A stretch of 7,364 bases of DNA from Candidatus Buchananbacteria bacterium RIFCSPLOWO2_02_FULL_46_11b (GCA_001817615.1 MHIR01000016.1:4249-11612), one strand, 5' to 3'. Shown: positions 1 to 5,650, counted from the stretch's first letter. The notes: a model not told the origin generated them from the sequence alone. Translations and numbers: made by a program.

Positions 1-2
1 TG

Positions 3-21
3 AAATTTAAAATTTAAAATT
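3..21. repeat. AT-only heptamer repeat upstream of first gene
   Basis: The bases from 3 to 21 are about 2.7 copies of the 7-bp unit AAATTTA. Similar A/T-only spacer repeats are, to my knowledge, common between genes in Patescibacteria genomes, but the stretch is short and could be chance in an AT-rich spacer. No Shine-Dalgarno site is visible between it and the ATG at 28. Confidence 0.35.
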
Positions 22-27
22 CACAAT

Positions 28-666
28 ATGCTCAACTATTTCATAGACAGGAAAAATTACCTCATCTTGTTCTTTACCCTGGCCTACATCGCGGCGTTTT
101 CCGCCCGCGGCCTGGCCCTGTCCAACTACGAGTTTTTGTATTACACGGCTTTGATGATTGCCATGATTTTTTTGGGCGTCAAAGTCGCCCGGCGGCTGCA
201 TCTGGCTTTTTTTATTTTAGTCAATTTGTCAGTCTGGGGATTTTTGCATTTATTGGGCGGCAATTTTTATTTAAGCGGCGGGGTGCGGCTTTATGATTTT
301 TACCTGATTCCCAATTTTTTCCGCTACGACAATTTCATCCATCTGTACGCTTCTTTTATCATCACTTTGGCCCTGTACAGCTTGCTGGACAATTTCACCC
401 ACGAGCAGATCCGCCGGCGCTACTGGCTTTTTTCTTTTATTTTAATTTTAATGGCCGCGGGCCTGGGGACATTCGTGGAATTAGCCGAACCTTTGGCGGT
501 GATCGCCCTGGGCGCGACCGGACAAGTGGGAGATTATTTCAATAACGCGTTTGATTTATTTTTCAATCTTTTCGGCGCGGTTTTGGCCACGATTATCGTT
601 TATTACTACCAGGAGCGCCCGAAATTTCTCAAAAAATTAAATGCCGCGGCTGACAAAAACAATTGA
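28..666 (+). CDS. DUF2238/YjdF-like polytopic membrane protein
   Basis: A 212-residue integral membrane protein with about six hydrophobic segments (roughly residues 11-30, 36-54, 58-77, 103-121, 132-152 and 172-193). Three polar motifs sit at or near membrane segments: RYDNFIH (99-105), FVELAE (149-154) and GDY..NAFDLFFN (168-180). This spacing of (Y)D..(I/G)H, E..E and D...D-x3-N matches my memory of the DUF2238 / inner-membrane YjdF family, whose biochemical function is not established. The ATG at 28 is the first in frame and leads directly into the first helix, though no Shine-Dalgarno is visible. The stop overlaps the next gene by 26 bp, so the two are probably co-transcribed and translationally coupled. 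The family call is by motif only; that it is a membrane protein is secure. Confidence 0.75.
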   Translation: MLNYFIDRKNYLILFFTLAYIAAFSARGLALSNYEFLYYTALMIAMIFLGVKVARRLHLAFFILVNLSVWGFLHLLGGNFYLSGGVRLYDFYLIPNFFRYDNFIHLYASFIITLALYSLLDNFTHEQIRRRYWLFSFILILMAAGLGTFVELAEPLAVIALGATGQVGDYFNNAFDLFFNLFGAVLATIIVYYYQERPKFLKKLNAAADKNN

Positions 667-1975
667 ATATCTTTTTTATCTGTTTGTCTTTTTATTGCCC
701 TGGCAGACGCGGCTGATTTGGCAGGAGGCGGATTTAAACGGCGCGGTTTGGGAATACGGCCGCTTTTCTTTATACGGCACGGAGCTTTTACTCTGGCTGA
801 TTTTATTTTTATACGGCATTTGGTTGATTTTTGGCCGGCGGCTTAAAAAGATTTCCGCGGCCGAATTTTTTTCGCGTCTGAAGAATCCCGCTCATCTGGT
901 TTATTGGCTTTTAGCGGCCTTTTTATTTCTGGCCGGGTTTTCCATTCTCTGGGCGCTTGACTGGCAGCTGGCTTATTTGCGCTGGCTTACTTTAATTGAA
1001 GCCGGCGCTTTAATGTCTTTAATTTTGGTCTTTAATTTTTCTTTAAAAAAAATCGCGCTTGCCTGGGTGGCGGCTGCTTCGGTTCAAAGCGTTTTTGCCG
1101 TCTCCCAATTCTTCTTTCAATATACTTTTGCCAATAAGTGGCTGGGCTTGGCCGAGCACCTGCCCGCGGCTTTCGGCTCCATTGTTTTAGAAACCCAAAG
1201 CGAGCGCTGGTTGAGATCTTACGGCAGTCTGCCGCATCCCAATATTTTAGCCGGGTTTTTAGTCATTTCTTTGCTGTTTTTGTTCTGGCTGGCTTATTTG
1301 GCAAAAACCCGCGGGCAGCGGATTTTTGTTTTAACCGGCCTGCTGACAATCGCGCCGGCCTTGTTTTTTACTTTTTCGCGCAGCGCCTGGCTGGCTTTGG
1401 CCGCCGGCCTTTTATTTTTATATTTTTGGCTGGAAAAAATAAAAGAGCGGCATTTCAAGCCCGTATTTTTAAAAATGGTTTTTTTAACCGCTTTGATTTT
1501 TATCATTTTGGCCGCCCTGCTTTGGCCGCTGGTTTTAACCCGCCTGCGGGGCCAAGAGCGGCTGGAAGACGCGTCCATCAGCCAGCGCCTGGCTTACACC
1601 GAGCAGGCTCTGACCTTGATTAAAAGCGACTGGCTTTTGGGGCAGGGGCTGGGCAATTACACTTTGGCGGTTTACCAAAAAATAAATTCCGCCTGGCCGG
1701 GCTACGATTACCAGCCGGTCCATAATCTTTATCTTTTGGTCCTGGCGGAGCTGGGAATTTTTGGCGCCGCGCTTTTGGGCCTGATTCTGTTTTTGCTGCT
1801 TAATTTTTTGAACCGGGTTTCGTCTTTGGAAAAAATCGTCGGCTTTTTGTGCCTCTTTGCCGTTTTATTTATCAGCCTGTTTGATCATTATTTCTGGACG
1901 CTTTATTTCGGCGTGATGGTTTTTTGGCTGGTTTTGGGTTTGAGCCTGAAGCAACTAAGAGGAGAGGCGGAATAG
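641..1975 (+). CDS. O-antigen ligase / polymerase (Wzy_C family) membrane protein
   Basis: A 444-residue protein with 10-12 hydrophobic helices, the usual length for the O-antigen ligase/polymerase superfamily (PF04932). These enzymes act at the outer face of the cytoplasmic membrane, either joining polymerised glycan from an undecaprenyl carrier to an acceptor or polymerising repeat units. Visible family signatures are SLPHPNILAG (196-205, with the PHPN turn before a helix), FTFSRSAWLAL (243-253), the long extracytoplasmic loop (about 300-362) with SQR (314-316), GQGLGNY (334-340) and PVHNLYL (359-365), and a late FDHYFWT (414-420). His361-Asn in the loop is in the place of the catalytic His of WaaL-type ligases (inference). 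The start at 641 overlaps the preceding gene by 26 bp and leads straight into the first helix with LPWQTR. Ligase versus polymerase cannot be decided from the sequence. Expected pathway: surface polysaccharide or glycoprotein-glycan assembly. Confidence 0.87.
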   Translation: MPRLTKTIEYLFYLFVFLLPWQTRLIWQEADLNGAVWEYGRFSLYGTELLLWLILFLYGIWLIFGRRLKKISAAEFFSRLKNPAHLVYWLLAAFLFLAGFSILWALDWQLAYLRWLTLIEAGALMSLILVFNFSLKKIALAWVAAASVQSVFAVSQFFFQYTFANKWLGLAEHLPAAFGSIVLETQSERWLRSYGSLPHPNILAGFLVISLLFLFWLAYLAKTRGQRIFVLTGLLTIAPALFFTFSRSAWLALAAGLLFLYFWLEKIKERHFKPVFLKMVFLTALIFIILAALLWPLVLTRLRGQERLEDASISQRLAYTEQALTLIKSDWLLGQGLGNYTLAVYQKINSAWPGYDYQPVHNLYLLVLAELGIFGAALLGLILFLLLNFLNRVSSLEKIVGFLCLFAVLFISLFDHYFWTLYFGVMVFWLVLGLSLKQLRGEAE

Positions 1976-2048
1976 TTAATTTAGCGATTTTTTATATTTA
2001 TTCACCGCTTGTCCGCATTTTAAGACATTTTATTTTTATTTGAATTTT

Positions 2049-2057
2049 TGCTATAAT
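2049..2057 (+). promoter_or_regulatory. Extended -10 promoter for the restriction-like island
   Basis: TGC followed by TATAAT (2052-2057) is a perfect extended -10 element. No good -35 box lies 16-18 bp upstream. The predicted transcription start, about 7 bp after the box, falls on or next to the ATG at 2064, so the first transcript would be leaderless or nearly so. The same TTGCTATAAT occurs again at 5753-5762. Confidence 0.6.
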
Positions 2058-2063
2058 AAAGTT

Positions 2064-2424
2064 ATGAACGCACTGCTAAAAAAATGCAATTTAGGCCAAT
2101 TTTTCACGACAAATTCAGATTACATTTTACGGGGTTTTAGCAGATTTGTTAAGGGGCAAGGATGTTGCCGACCCGTTTGCCGGCAACCATGATTTGCTGA
2201 ATTGGTCAAAAGCCAATAACTGTAAAAAGATCATTGGCTTTGATTGCGATAAAAATTATGTCGACGATGACAAAGTTTTTTATAATGACTCAATAAACTC
2301 GCCGAAAGACTATAAGTTTGTCTGTACTAATCCTCCATATTTGCATAAAAATAAAGCGCCAAAGGAGGTCAAAGAAAAATTTTTTTTCGAAAAAAATTTT
2401 AACTTTGAAGATTTTTATAACTAA
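2064..2424 (+). pseudogene. Frameshifted, C-terminally truncated N6-adenine DNA methyltransferase
   Basis: Two reading frames join into one methyltransferase N-terminus. The frame from ATG 2064 gives LGQFFTTN (9-16), a typical motif X region, and reads FVKG just before a G4 tract at 2153-2156. The +1 frame from about 2158 continues KDVADPFAGNHDLL, the AdoMet-binding motif I, and later TNPPYL, the catalytic motif IV (NPPY) of N6-adenine methyltransferases. Dropping one G joins the frames into a continuous 119-residue product; as it stands the first frame stops at 2190-2192. The joined protein also ends early, about 27 residues after NPPY, where relatives continue for 100 or more residues with the remaining catalytic motifs and the target-recognition region. 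No further methyltransferase sequence follows, because the next gene starts 11 bp later. A downstream TTG (2146) could start the 3' piece but would lack motif X. Likely a dead modification gene, or a sequencing indel in a gene that is still truncated. Confidence 0.8.
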
Positions 2425-2435
2425 TTTAAATAATT

Positions 2436-3287
2436 ATGAGATTAATAAACCTAATAGTAGAAGCTCTTAAAAACATAAAATATCCTTTAACGCAGGGTGA
2501 AATTTTAGAATTAATAGAAAAAAATCCAAAACATAAATATTGCGAAGAGTTTTCTCGTGTTGCAGTCCCTCGTTCCGCTATCGCAAGACAATTAACCAAA
2601 TATTCCAGTGGATCAAAGCCAATAATAAAAAAGGTTGAAGCAAGGAAGTTTCAATTAATAGCAGAGGATGTTCCTAATGAAACATTATTAAAAGAATTTG
2701 ACCTCCATCCAATTTTGGTTAAATTTGCTTTTGATAGATTTAACGTTTATTCTAAAACAATCAATGCTGTAAAAATAAAAACAAGAGGAAATAAAATTAA
2801 CAAATGGTCAAATCCCGATATTGCTGGGATTAATTTTTCTTTACTTAATTTGAACGACCTTTTCCAGTCTGAAGTCGAAAAACAAGGCATAGTATCAAAT
2901 AAAGTCGCGCAGTTTTTTAGTTTTGAATTAAAATTAAAAATTGACAAATCAAATTTAACGGAGTGTTATTTTCAAGCAGTATCAAATTCAAGCTGGGCAA
3001 ATTTTGGGTATTTAGTTGTAGGCGATTTAGATAAAAATAAAAATTTTATTTCAAATTTAGTTAGATTAAATAGCGGATATGGAATAGGCGTTATTCATTT
3101 AAACATTAATGAACCTGAAAAAAGTGAAATTATTGTATCAGCAAGAGAAAGAGAGGCAGTTGATATAAATTTTATGAATTATCTATCAAATATAAATAAA
3201 GATTTTTACAACTTTATTAAAATATCTAAAAAAATAATCAATACTAAAAAAATAGAAAATGATTTTTTTGATAAAAAATTAATTTGA
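2436..3287 (+). CDS. HARE-HTH plus PD-(D/E)xK nuclease-like protein, HrgA/COG2958 type
   Basis: A 283-residue soluble protein. Residues 1-75 look like a HARE-HTH winged-helix domain: IVEALKNIKYPLTQGEILELI, then a V-P-R-x-A-I-A-R-Q-L recognition-helix region (44-53) and a beta-wing (63-75). From about residue 88 it matches the COG2958 / HrgA pattern as I know it: DLHPILVKFAF (89-99), WSNPDIAG (124-131), FFSFELKL (160-167), FQAVSNSSWAN (179-189), GIGVIHL (216-222) and SAREREAVD (235-243). Asp128 with Glu164-x-Lys166 forms a plausible PD-(D/E)xK catalytic set, with Gln180 following. HrgA was described in Helicobacter pylori in place of a restriction gene beside its methyltransferase, which fits this location. 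The predicted role is DNA binding and cleavage in a restriction-like system; the activity is inferred. The gene is strikingly AT-rich compared with 28-1975. No clear Shine-Dalgarno precedes the ATG. Confidence 0.75.
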   Translation: MRLINLIVEALKNIKYPLTQGEILELIEKNPKHKYCEEFSRVAVPRSAIARQLTKYSSGSKPIIKKVEARKFQLIAEDVPNETLLKEFDLHPILVKFAFDRFNVYSKTINAVKIKTRGNKINKWSNPDIAGINFSLLNLNDLFQSEVEKQGIVSNKVAQFFSFELKLKIDKSNLTECYFQAVSNSSWANFGYLVVGDLDKNKNFISNLVRLNSGYGIGVIHLNINEPEKSEIIVSAREREAVDINFMNYLSNINKDFYNFIKISKKIINTKKIENDFFDKKLI

Positions 3288-3297
3288 CTCAAATCGT

Positions 3298-3492
3298 ATG
3301 AAGAAATTTATTATTCAAGTTTCACATACCGAATATGCTAAAATTGGAATAGAGGCAAAAAATAAACAAGAAGCAGAAGAATTAGTGTTTGAAAATATAG
3401 ATTGTGCGGGCTGGGGAAATGATGAAACGGAAATTATAGATATTGAAGAAATTAATAATGATAATAAAAATAAGCGTCAAAAATCCGATTGA
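3298..3492 (+). CDS. Small DpnD/PcfM-like protein
   Basis: A 64-residue acidic protein. It opens with a beta-strand, KKFIIQVSHTEYAKIGIEA, then a helix NKQEAEELVFENI and a charged Asp/Glu/Asn-rich tail ending NDNKNKRQKSD. The plan 'MKKF-strand, strand, (V/I)EAxxxxEAxE helix' is that of DpnD/PcfM-like small proteins, named from the DpnII restriction locus and conjugative elements; their function is poorly known. It lies 10 bp after the HrgA-like gene and its 3' end overlaps the following nuclease-like gene in another frame, so it belongs to the same AT-rich operon. No Shine-Dalgarno is evident. The family link is tentative; that it is a real gene is supported by its composition, position and tight packing. 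Confidence 0.5.
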   Translation: MKKFIIQVSHTEYAKIGIEAKNKQEAEELVFENIDCAGWGNDETEIIDIEEINNDNKNKRQKSD

Positions 3493-4207
3493 TAAATATT
3501 TTACGGAATTATCAAGAATTATCGGCAGATTTTCCAATTGTTCCGAATTCGCTTGTTTTGTCAATGCCTGCGATAATACCATAGATGAAGTGAAAAATGA
3601 AATAACGCTGCTTAAAAGAATTGCCGAAAGATATTTTTCTAAAAGGATACTCAATGAAATGGCGCCTGAAGAGTGGATCCAGGCGATTTTAGACACGAAT
3701 TCATCCCGCAAAAAAGGAAAATGCGGAGAAAATAAATTGATTAGTATCTTGAAGAAGTGCGGTTTTAAAGAGGTTTTTGAGTGGGATGATTTTTTTAAGG
3801 CCGATTATTGCGCGGTAAAATTTTTCAAGAAATTCAGCTTGAAAAATGTCCGTAAAAGTTTAGGCGTAAAAATCAAAACCAAGAAGCAAAATAAAACGCT
3901 TGATTTGATCATTAAGGCGAAAAATAAGATATTGCTTTGCGAGGCCAAGCACTTAAATACCTCGGGCGGCGGCCAAGACAAGCAAATATCCGAATTAATT
4001 GAAATTCTCGGGCTTAATGAAAAAAATGGCATTTCTTACATTTCTTTTTTGGACGGCAATTACTCCAATATTCTATTGGGAAACAGCGGCCATGGCGACA
4101 AGATAACGACGCAAAGAAAGGAAATAAATAAATTTCTTAAAAATAATCCAGGCAATTACTGGGTGAATACCGCCGGTTTTGAAAAACTTATTTCTGATTT
4201 AAAATAA
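3458..4207 (+). CDS. Probable PD-(D/E)xK restriction-type endonuclease
   Basis: A soluble protein of 249 residues from the ATG at 3458; a TTG at 3443 would add five residues. I prefer the ATG, which overlaps the upstream gene by 35 bp. Residues 1-80 are helical. The core follows: KKGKCGENKLISILKKCG (helix with Glu91), then TLDLIIKAKNKILLCEAKHLNTSGGGQDKQ, where Asp139 and Glu152-x-Lys154 on a strand pair make the PD-(D/E)xK signature, followed by a Gly/Ser-rich turn and Gln/Lys residues seen after the core in several type II restriction enzymes. The C-terminus ends YWVNTAGFEKLISDL, a 'domain end' style also seen in such enzymes. I do not recognise a specific restriction family or recognition site. 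Base composition is less AT-extreme than in the two genes before it, suggesting a mosaic island. Last gene of the operon, converging on the - strand genes. Confidence 0.65.
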   Translation: MIIKISVKNPIDKYFTELSRIIGRFSNCSEFACFVNACDNTIDEVKNEITLLKRIAERYFSKRILNEMAPEEWIQAILDTNSSRKKGKCGENKLISILKKCGFKEVFEWDDFFKADYCAVKFFKKFSLKNVRKSLGVKIKTKKQNKTLDLIIKAKNKILLCEAKHLNTSGGGQDKQISELIEILGLNEKNGISYISFLDGNYSNILLGNSGHGDKITTQRKEINKFLKNNPGNYWVNTAGFEKLISDLK

Positions 4208-4230
4208 ATTTGATTTTTTGTTAAAATAAT

Positions 4231-4261
4231 AAAAAAAAGAGCCGGTTTAGTAAAACCGGCT
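4231..4261 (-). terminator. Intrinsic terminator of the - strand gene at 4286-4558
   Basis: A perfect 9-bp stem, AGCCGGTTT (4240-4248) with AAACCGGCT (4253-4261), and a 4-base loop. On the - strand it is followed by eight T (A8 at 4231-4238). It lies 25 bp beyond the stop of the - strand gene. The hairpin also sits just after the + strand nuclease gene but has no T tract in that direction. Confidence 0.9.
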
Positions 4262-4285
4262 GGCTAAGAGAGTTTACAAGAGTTG

Positions 4286-4558
4286 TCAATTATTTGCGCT
4301 TCCTCGCTTATCCGCCGCGCCGAAGACATGGCCGCAGTCCGCGCAGATTTCCCGTTCCCCGTAATCCTTACAATCTTTCAGCGCCAGATTGCCGATTTCC
4401 CGGTTTGCTTCCATTTCTTCTTTTCCAAAAAAGAATTTTTCGGCGCGATTTTTGGATTGGCAGCGGGGACAAGGATTTTTTGGGTCAGGCCGAAAGATAA
4501 ATATCAACATAAAAACCAAGATAATCGCCACGGCAATTCCAGGCAGCATTTTCAGCAT
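4286..4558 (-). CDS. Membrane-anchored zinc-ribbon protein (90 residues)
   Basis: The ATG at 4558 is chosen because AAAGGAG stands 7 bases before it; an upstream in-frame ATG at 4654 lacks such a site and would place the promoter inside the gene. The product has one N-terminal membrane helix (about residues 5-22), then two cysteine knuckles, CPRC (30-33) and CADC (72-75), separated by a charged stretch (FFFGKEEMEANREIGN) with an extra Cys63. C-x2-C...C-x2-C is the zinc-ribbon pattern. Topology suggests a short N-terminal anchor with the ribbon on the cytoplasmic side. No named family recognised. It forms its own transcription unit, with promoter at 4620-4648 and terminator at 4231-4261. Confidence 0.75.
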   Translation of the reverse strand: MLKMLPGIAVAIILVFMLIFIFRPDPKNPCPRCQSKNRAEKFFFGKEEMEANREIGNLALKDCKDYGEREICADCGHVFGAADKRGSANN

Positions 4559-4619
4559 ATTTTTACTCCTTTCAAAGAGCGCTTTAAAAAGCGGTTTGCG
4601 GTTTATTATCCCTGCTTTT

Positions 4620-4648
4620 GGTTTACTCCTAAACGGAAAAATTGTCAA
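4620..4648 (-). promoter_or_regulatory. Sigma70-type promoter, - strand, for the gene at 4286-4558
   Basis: On the - strand: TTGACA (4648-4643), a 17-base spacer, then TAAACC (4625-4620), followed by AAA. The -35 is perfect and the -10 is weak. The same arrangement, including TAAACCAAA, precedes the small gene at 5438-5572. Confidence 0.55.
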
Positions 4649-4662
4649 GTCCATTGTCCGTT

Positions 4663-4698
4663 AAAAAATAAAAAAGCTCCCTTTTAGAAAGAGAGCTT
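4663..4698 (-). terminator. Intrinsic terminator overlapping the stop codon of the 4697-4951 gene
   Basis: The stem AAGCTC (4674-4679) / GAGCTT (4693-4698), with further pairing TTT/AAA inside, is followed on the - strand by a T-rich tract (A-rich at 4663-4673). The stem begins within the stop codon itself, so termination is very tight against the end of the coding region. Confidence 0.75.
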
Positions 4699-4951
4699 AC
4701 TTTGAAATATTTGCCGAAATAACGGGCGAGCCGTGATATTGCCATTCGGACATAAGCGGGCAAAAGACGATTTTTCGGCAGCCGGCGCTATCGGTCAAAA
4801 TAACCGCCGCCAAAGCGCCGCCGCGGCCGATTTTTTCTTTGACGGTTCCGGCAATCGGTCCTTTGCCCCAGCCAATTTCAAAGGCGATTTTTTGGCCGAT
4901 TTTAACCCGGGCCAATATCTTCCTGATTTCATCGGCATTCATTCTTTTCAT
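4697..4951 (-). CDS. Small soluble protein of unknown function (84 residues)
   Basis: The start at 4951 (MKRMNADEIR) is chosen because AGAGGA lies four bases before it; the frame can be extended upstream to 4996 but would then overlap the preceding gene. The protein has a short N-terminal helix (EIRKILARV) and then a strand-rich body with many glycines: GQKIAFEIGWGKGPIAGTVKEKIGRGG, AAVILTD and KIVFCPL. That pattern suggests a small beta-barrel (SH3- or PRC-like), but I do not recognise a family. No membrane segment and no signal peptide. It lies 20 bp after the zinc-ribbon gene at 4972-5220 and shares its promoter, forming a two-gene operon closed by the terminator at 4663-4698. Confidence 0.7.
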   Translation of the reverse strand: MKRMNADEIRKILARVKIGQKIAFEIGWGKGPIAGTVKEKIGRGGALAAVILTDSAGCRKIVFCPLMSEWQYHGSPVISANISK

Positions 4952-4971
4952 CTCGTCCTCTTTTCTTTGGC

Positions 4972-5220
4972 TTAGTCGCGGTGTTTCCGGCGGCAAAAGG
5001 GGCAGCGGTCTGATATGGACGCGGCTTCTTCCCGGTAGCCGCAGGCGCAGCTGATTTTATAAGCGCCTTTTTCTCTGTTTAAAAAGCATTCGGCCGGCCG
5101 GCTGCATTTCGGGCAAACGGCGCGGCCGGCCCGGTTTCTTCGGCTGATTATGGCCGGCGCCAGGACGAAAATACAAAAGCCGGCGGCGACAATGAGCGAA
5201 ATTTCAGCGATAACAGGCAT
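4972..5220 (-). CDS. Membrane-anchored multi-cysteine zinc-ribbon protein (82 residues)
   Basis: The ATG at 5220 follows AGAGGAGG by eight bases, a strong Shine-Dalgarno; the in-frame ATG at 5256 would lie on the -10 box and is rejected. Residues 5-25 form one membrane helix (AEISLIVAAGFCIFVLAPAII), followed by a basic stretch (SRRNRAGR) that marks the cytoplasmic side. The soluble tail carries CPKC (36-39), Cys45, CACGY (58-62) and CPFC (73-76): enough ligands for one or two zinc-ribbon knuckles. No named family recognised. It resembles the 90-residue protein at 4286-4558 in plan (anchor plus ribbon) but not obviously in sequence. First gene of a two-gene operon. Confidence 0.75.
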   Translation of the reverse strand: MPVIAEISLIVAAGFCIFVLAPAIISRRNRAGRAVCPKCSRPAECFLNREKGAYKISCACGYREEAASISDRCPFCRRKHRD

Positions 5221-5255
5221 GGGCTTATCCTCCTCTGGTTTTGTGTGGTTATTCA

Positions 5256-5284
5256 AATTTACCCTTCTTTTGTTAGTTTGTCAA
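5256..5284 (-). promoter_or_regulatory. Sigma70-type promoter, - strand, for the 5220-4697 operon
   Basis: On the - strand: TTGACA (5284-5279), a spacer of exactly 17 bases, then TAAATT (5261-5256). Predicted transcription start near 5249, giving a leader of about 30 nt that contains the strong Shine-Dalgarno site. Confidence 0.65.
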
Positions 5285-5303
5285 GATATTTTTATTGACG
5301 AAT

Positions 5304-5417
5304 GGATAGCACGGATGCTTTATCTGTGATATCCGTGACTCCTCGGCCTTGCAGTAAGATTCAAGGCCGCCCCGAGCAGAATCGAGGGGCGGCGAGTTCG
5401 GGGCATCCGTGCTATCC
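5304..5417. repeat. 15-bp inverted repeat enclosing nested GC-rich hairpins
   Basis: GGATAGCACGGATGC (5304-5318) is perfectly complementary to 5403-5417. Inside are CGGCCTTG/CAAGGCCG (5344-5351 / 5362-5369) and GCCGCCCC/GGGGCGGC (5366-5373 / 5386-5393), which partly exclude each other. An ATCCGTG at 5331-5337 can also pair with CACGGAT (5310-5316), competing with the outer stem. No terminator T tract follows in either direction. No coding frame makes sense here. It may be a small mobile element (MITE-like), a processed RNA or a DNA structure; the sequence does not decide. Confidence 0.7.
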
Positions 5418-5421
5418 TCTC

Positions 5422-5451
5422 AAAAAAAGCCACAAGACTATGTCTTGCGGC
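5422..5451 (-). terminator. Intrinsic terminator of the 5438-5572 small gene
   Basis: A 10-bp stem on the - strand (arms 5451-5442 and 5438-5429, one G-U pair, 3-base loop) followed by seven T (5428-5422). The stop codon TAG of the small gene lies in the loop and stem, showing that the gene and terminator belong together. Confidence 0.88.
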
Positions 5452-5572
5452 CGGCGTCTTTCTGCCCCTTGCGGGCAAGTTTTTTTTGCGGCGGCGTGCC
5501 TTTGCGCCACATATAGGCGGAAATGGCAATCGTCACAATTATACAAAAAAGTGCAATAGCGGCGATAAACAT
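5438..5572 (-). CDS. Small membrane protein (44 residues)
   Basis: The ATG at 5572 is preceded by AAAGGAGG with a five-base gap, the best ribosome site in the window. The protein begins with one membrane helix (MFIAAIALFCIIVTIAISAYM) and then a strongly basic cytoplasmic tail (WRKGTPPQKKLARKGQKDAGRKT). The stop is inside the terminator hairpin at 5422-5451, so the unit is complete: promoter, Shine-Dalgarno, short frame and terminator. The positively charged tail fixes the topology as N-out/C-in and would suit binding to a negatively charged partner, but no family is recognised. Too short for most gene finders. Confidence 0.75.
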   Translation of the reverse strand: MFIAAIALFCIIVTIAISAYMWRKGTPPQKKLARKGQKDAGRKT

Positions 5573-5621
5573 TGCCGCCTCCTTTCCGGTTGTGGTCTCC
5601 AATATTTGCCCCCCTATATTT

Positions 5622-5650
5622 GGTTTACCGCTTTATTGTCTTCTTGTCAA
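5622..5650 (-). promoter_or_regulatory. Sigma70-type promoter, - strand, for the 44-residue gene
   Basis: On the - strand: TTGACA (5650-5645), 17 bases, then TAAACC (5627-5622) followed by AAA. This matches the promoter at 4620-4648 in -35, spacing and -10, so the two are probably read by the same sigma factor. Confidence 0.55.

Noticed and set aside
1138..1623. 161-residue open frame on the + strand
   Set aside because: It lies wholly inside the O-antigen ligase gene in another frame and is rich in Arg/Ala/Phe, as expected of a shadow of a GC-ending membrane gene.
3443..3457. TTG start five codons upstream for the second nuclease gene
   Set aside because: ATG at 3458 is in frame, and no better ribosome site supports the TTG.
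4283..4687. 134-residue and smaller + strand frames opposite the zinc-ribbon gene
   Set aside because: The - strand frame has a ribosome site, promoter, terminator and paired cysteine motifs; the + strand frames have none and run over the terminators.
5302..5559. 85-residue + strand frame across the inverted repeat
   Set aside because: It is a translation of hairpins and of the antisense of the 44-residue gene; composition and content are not protein-like.
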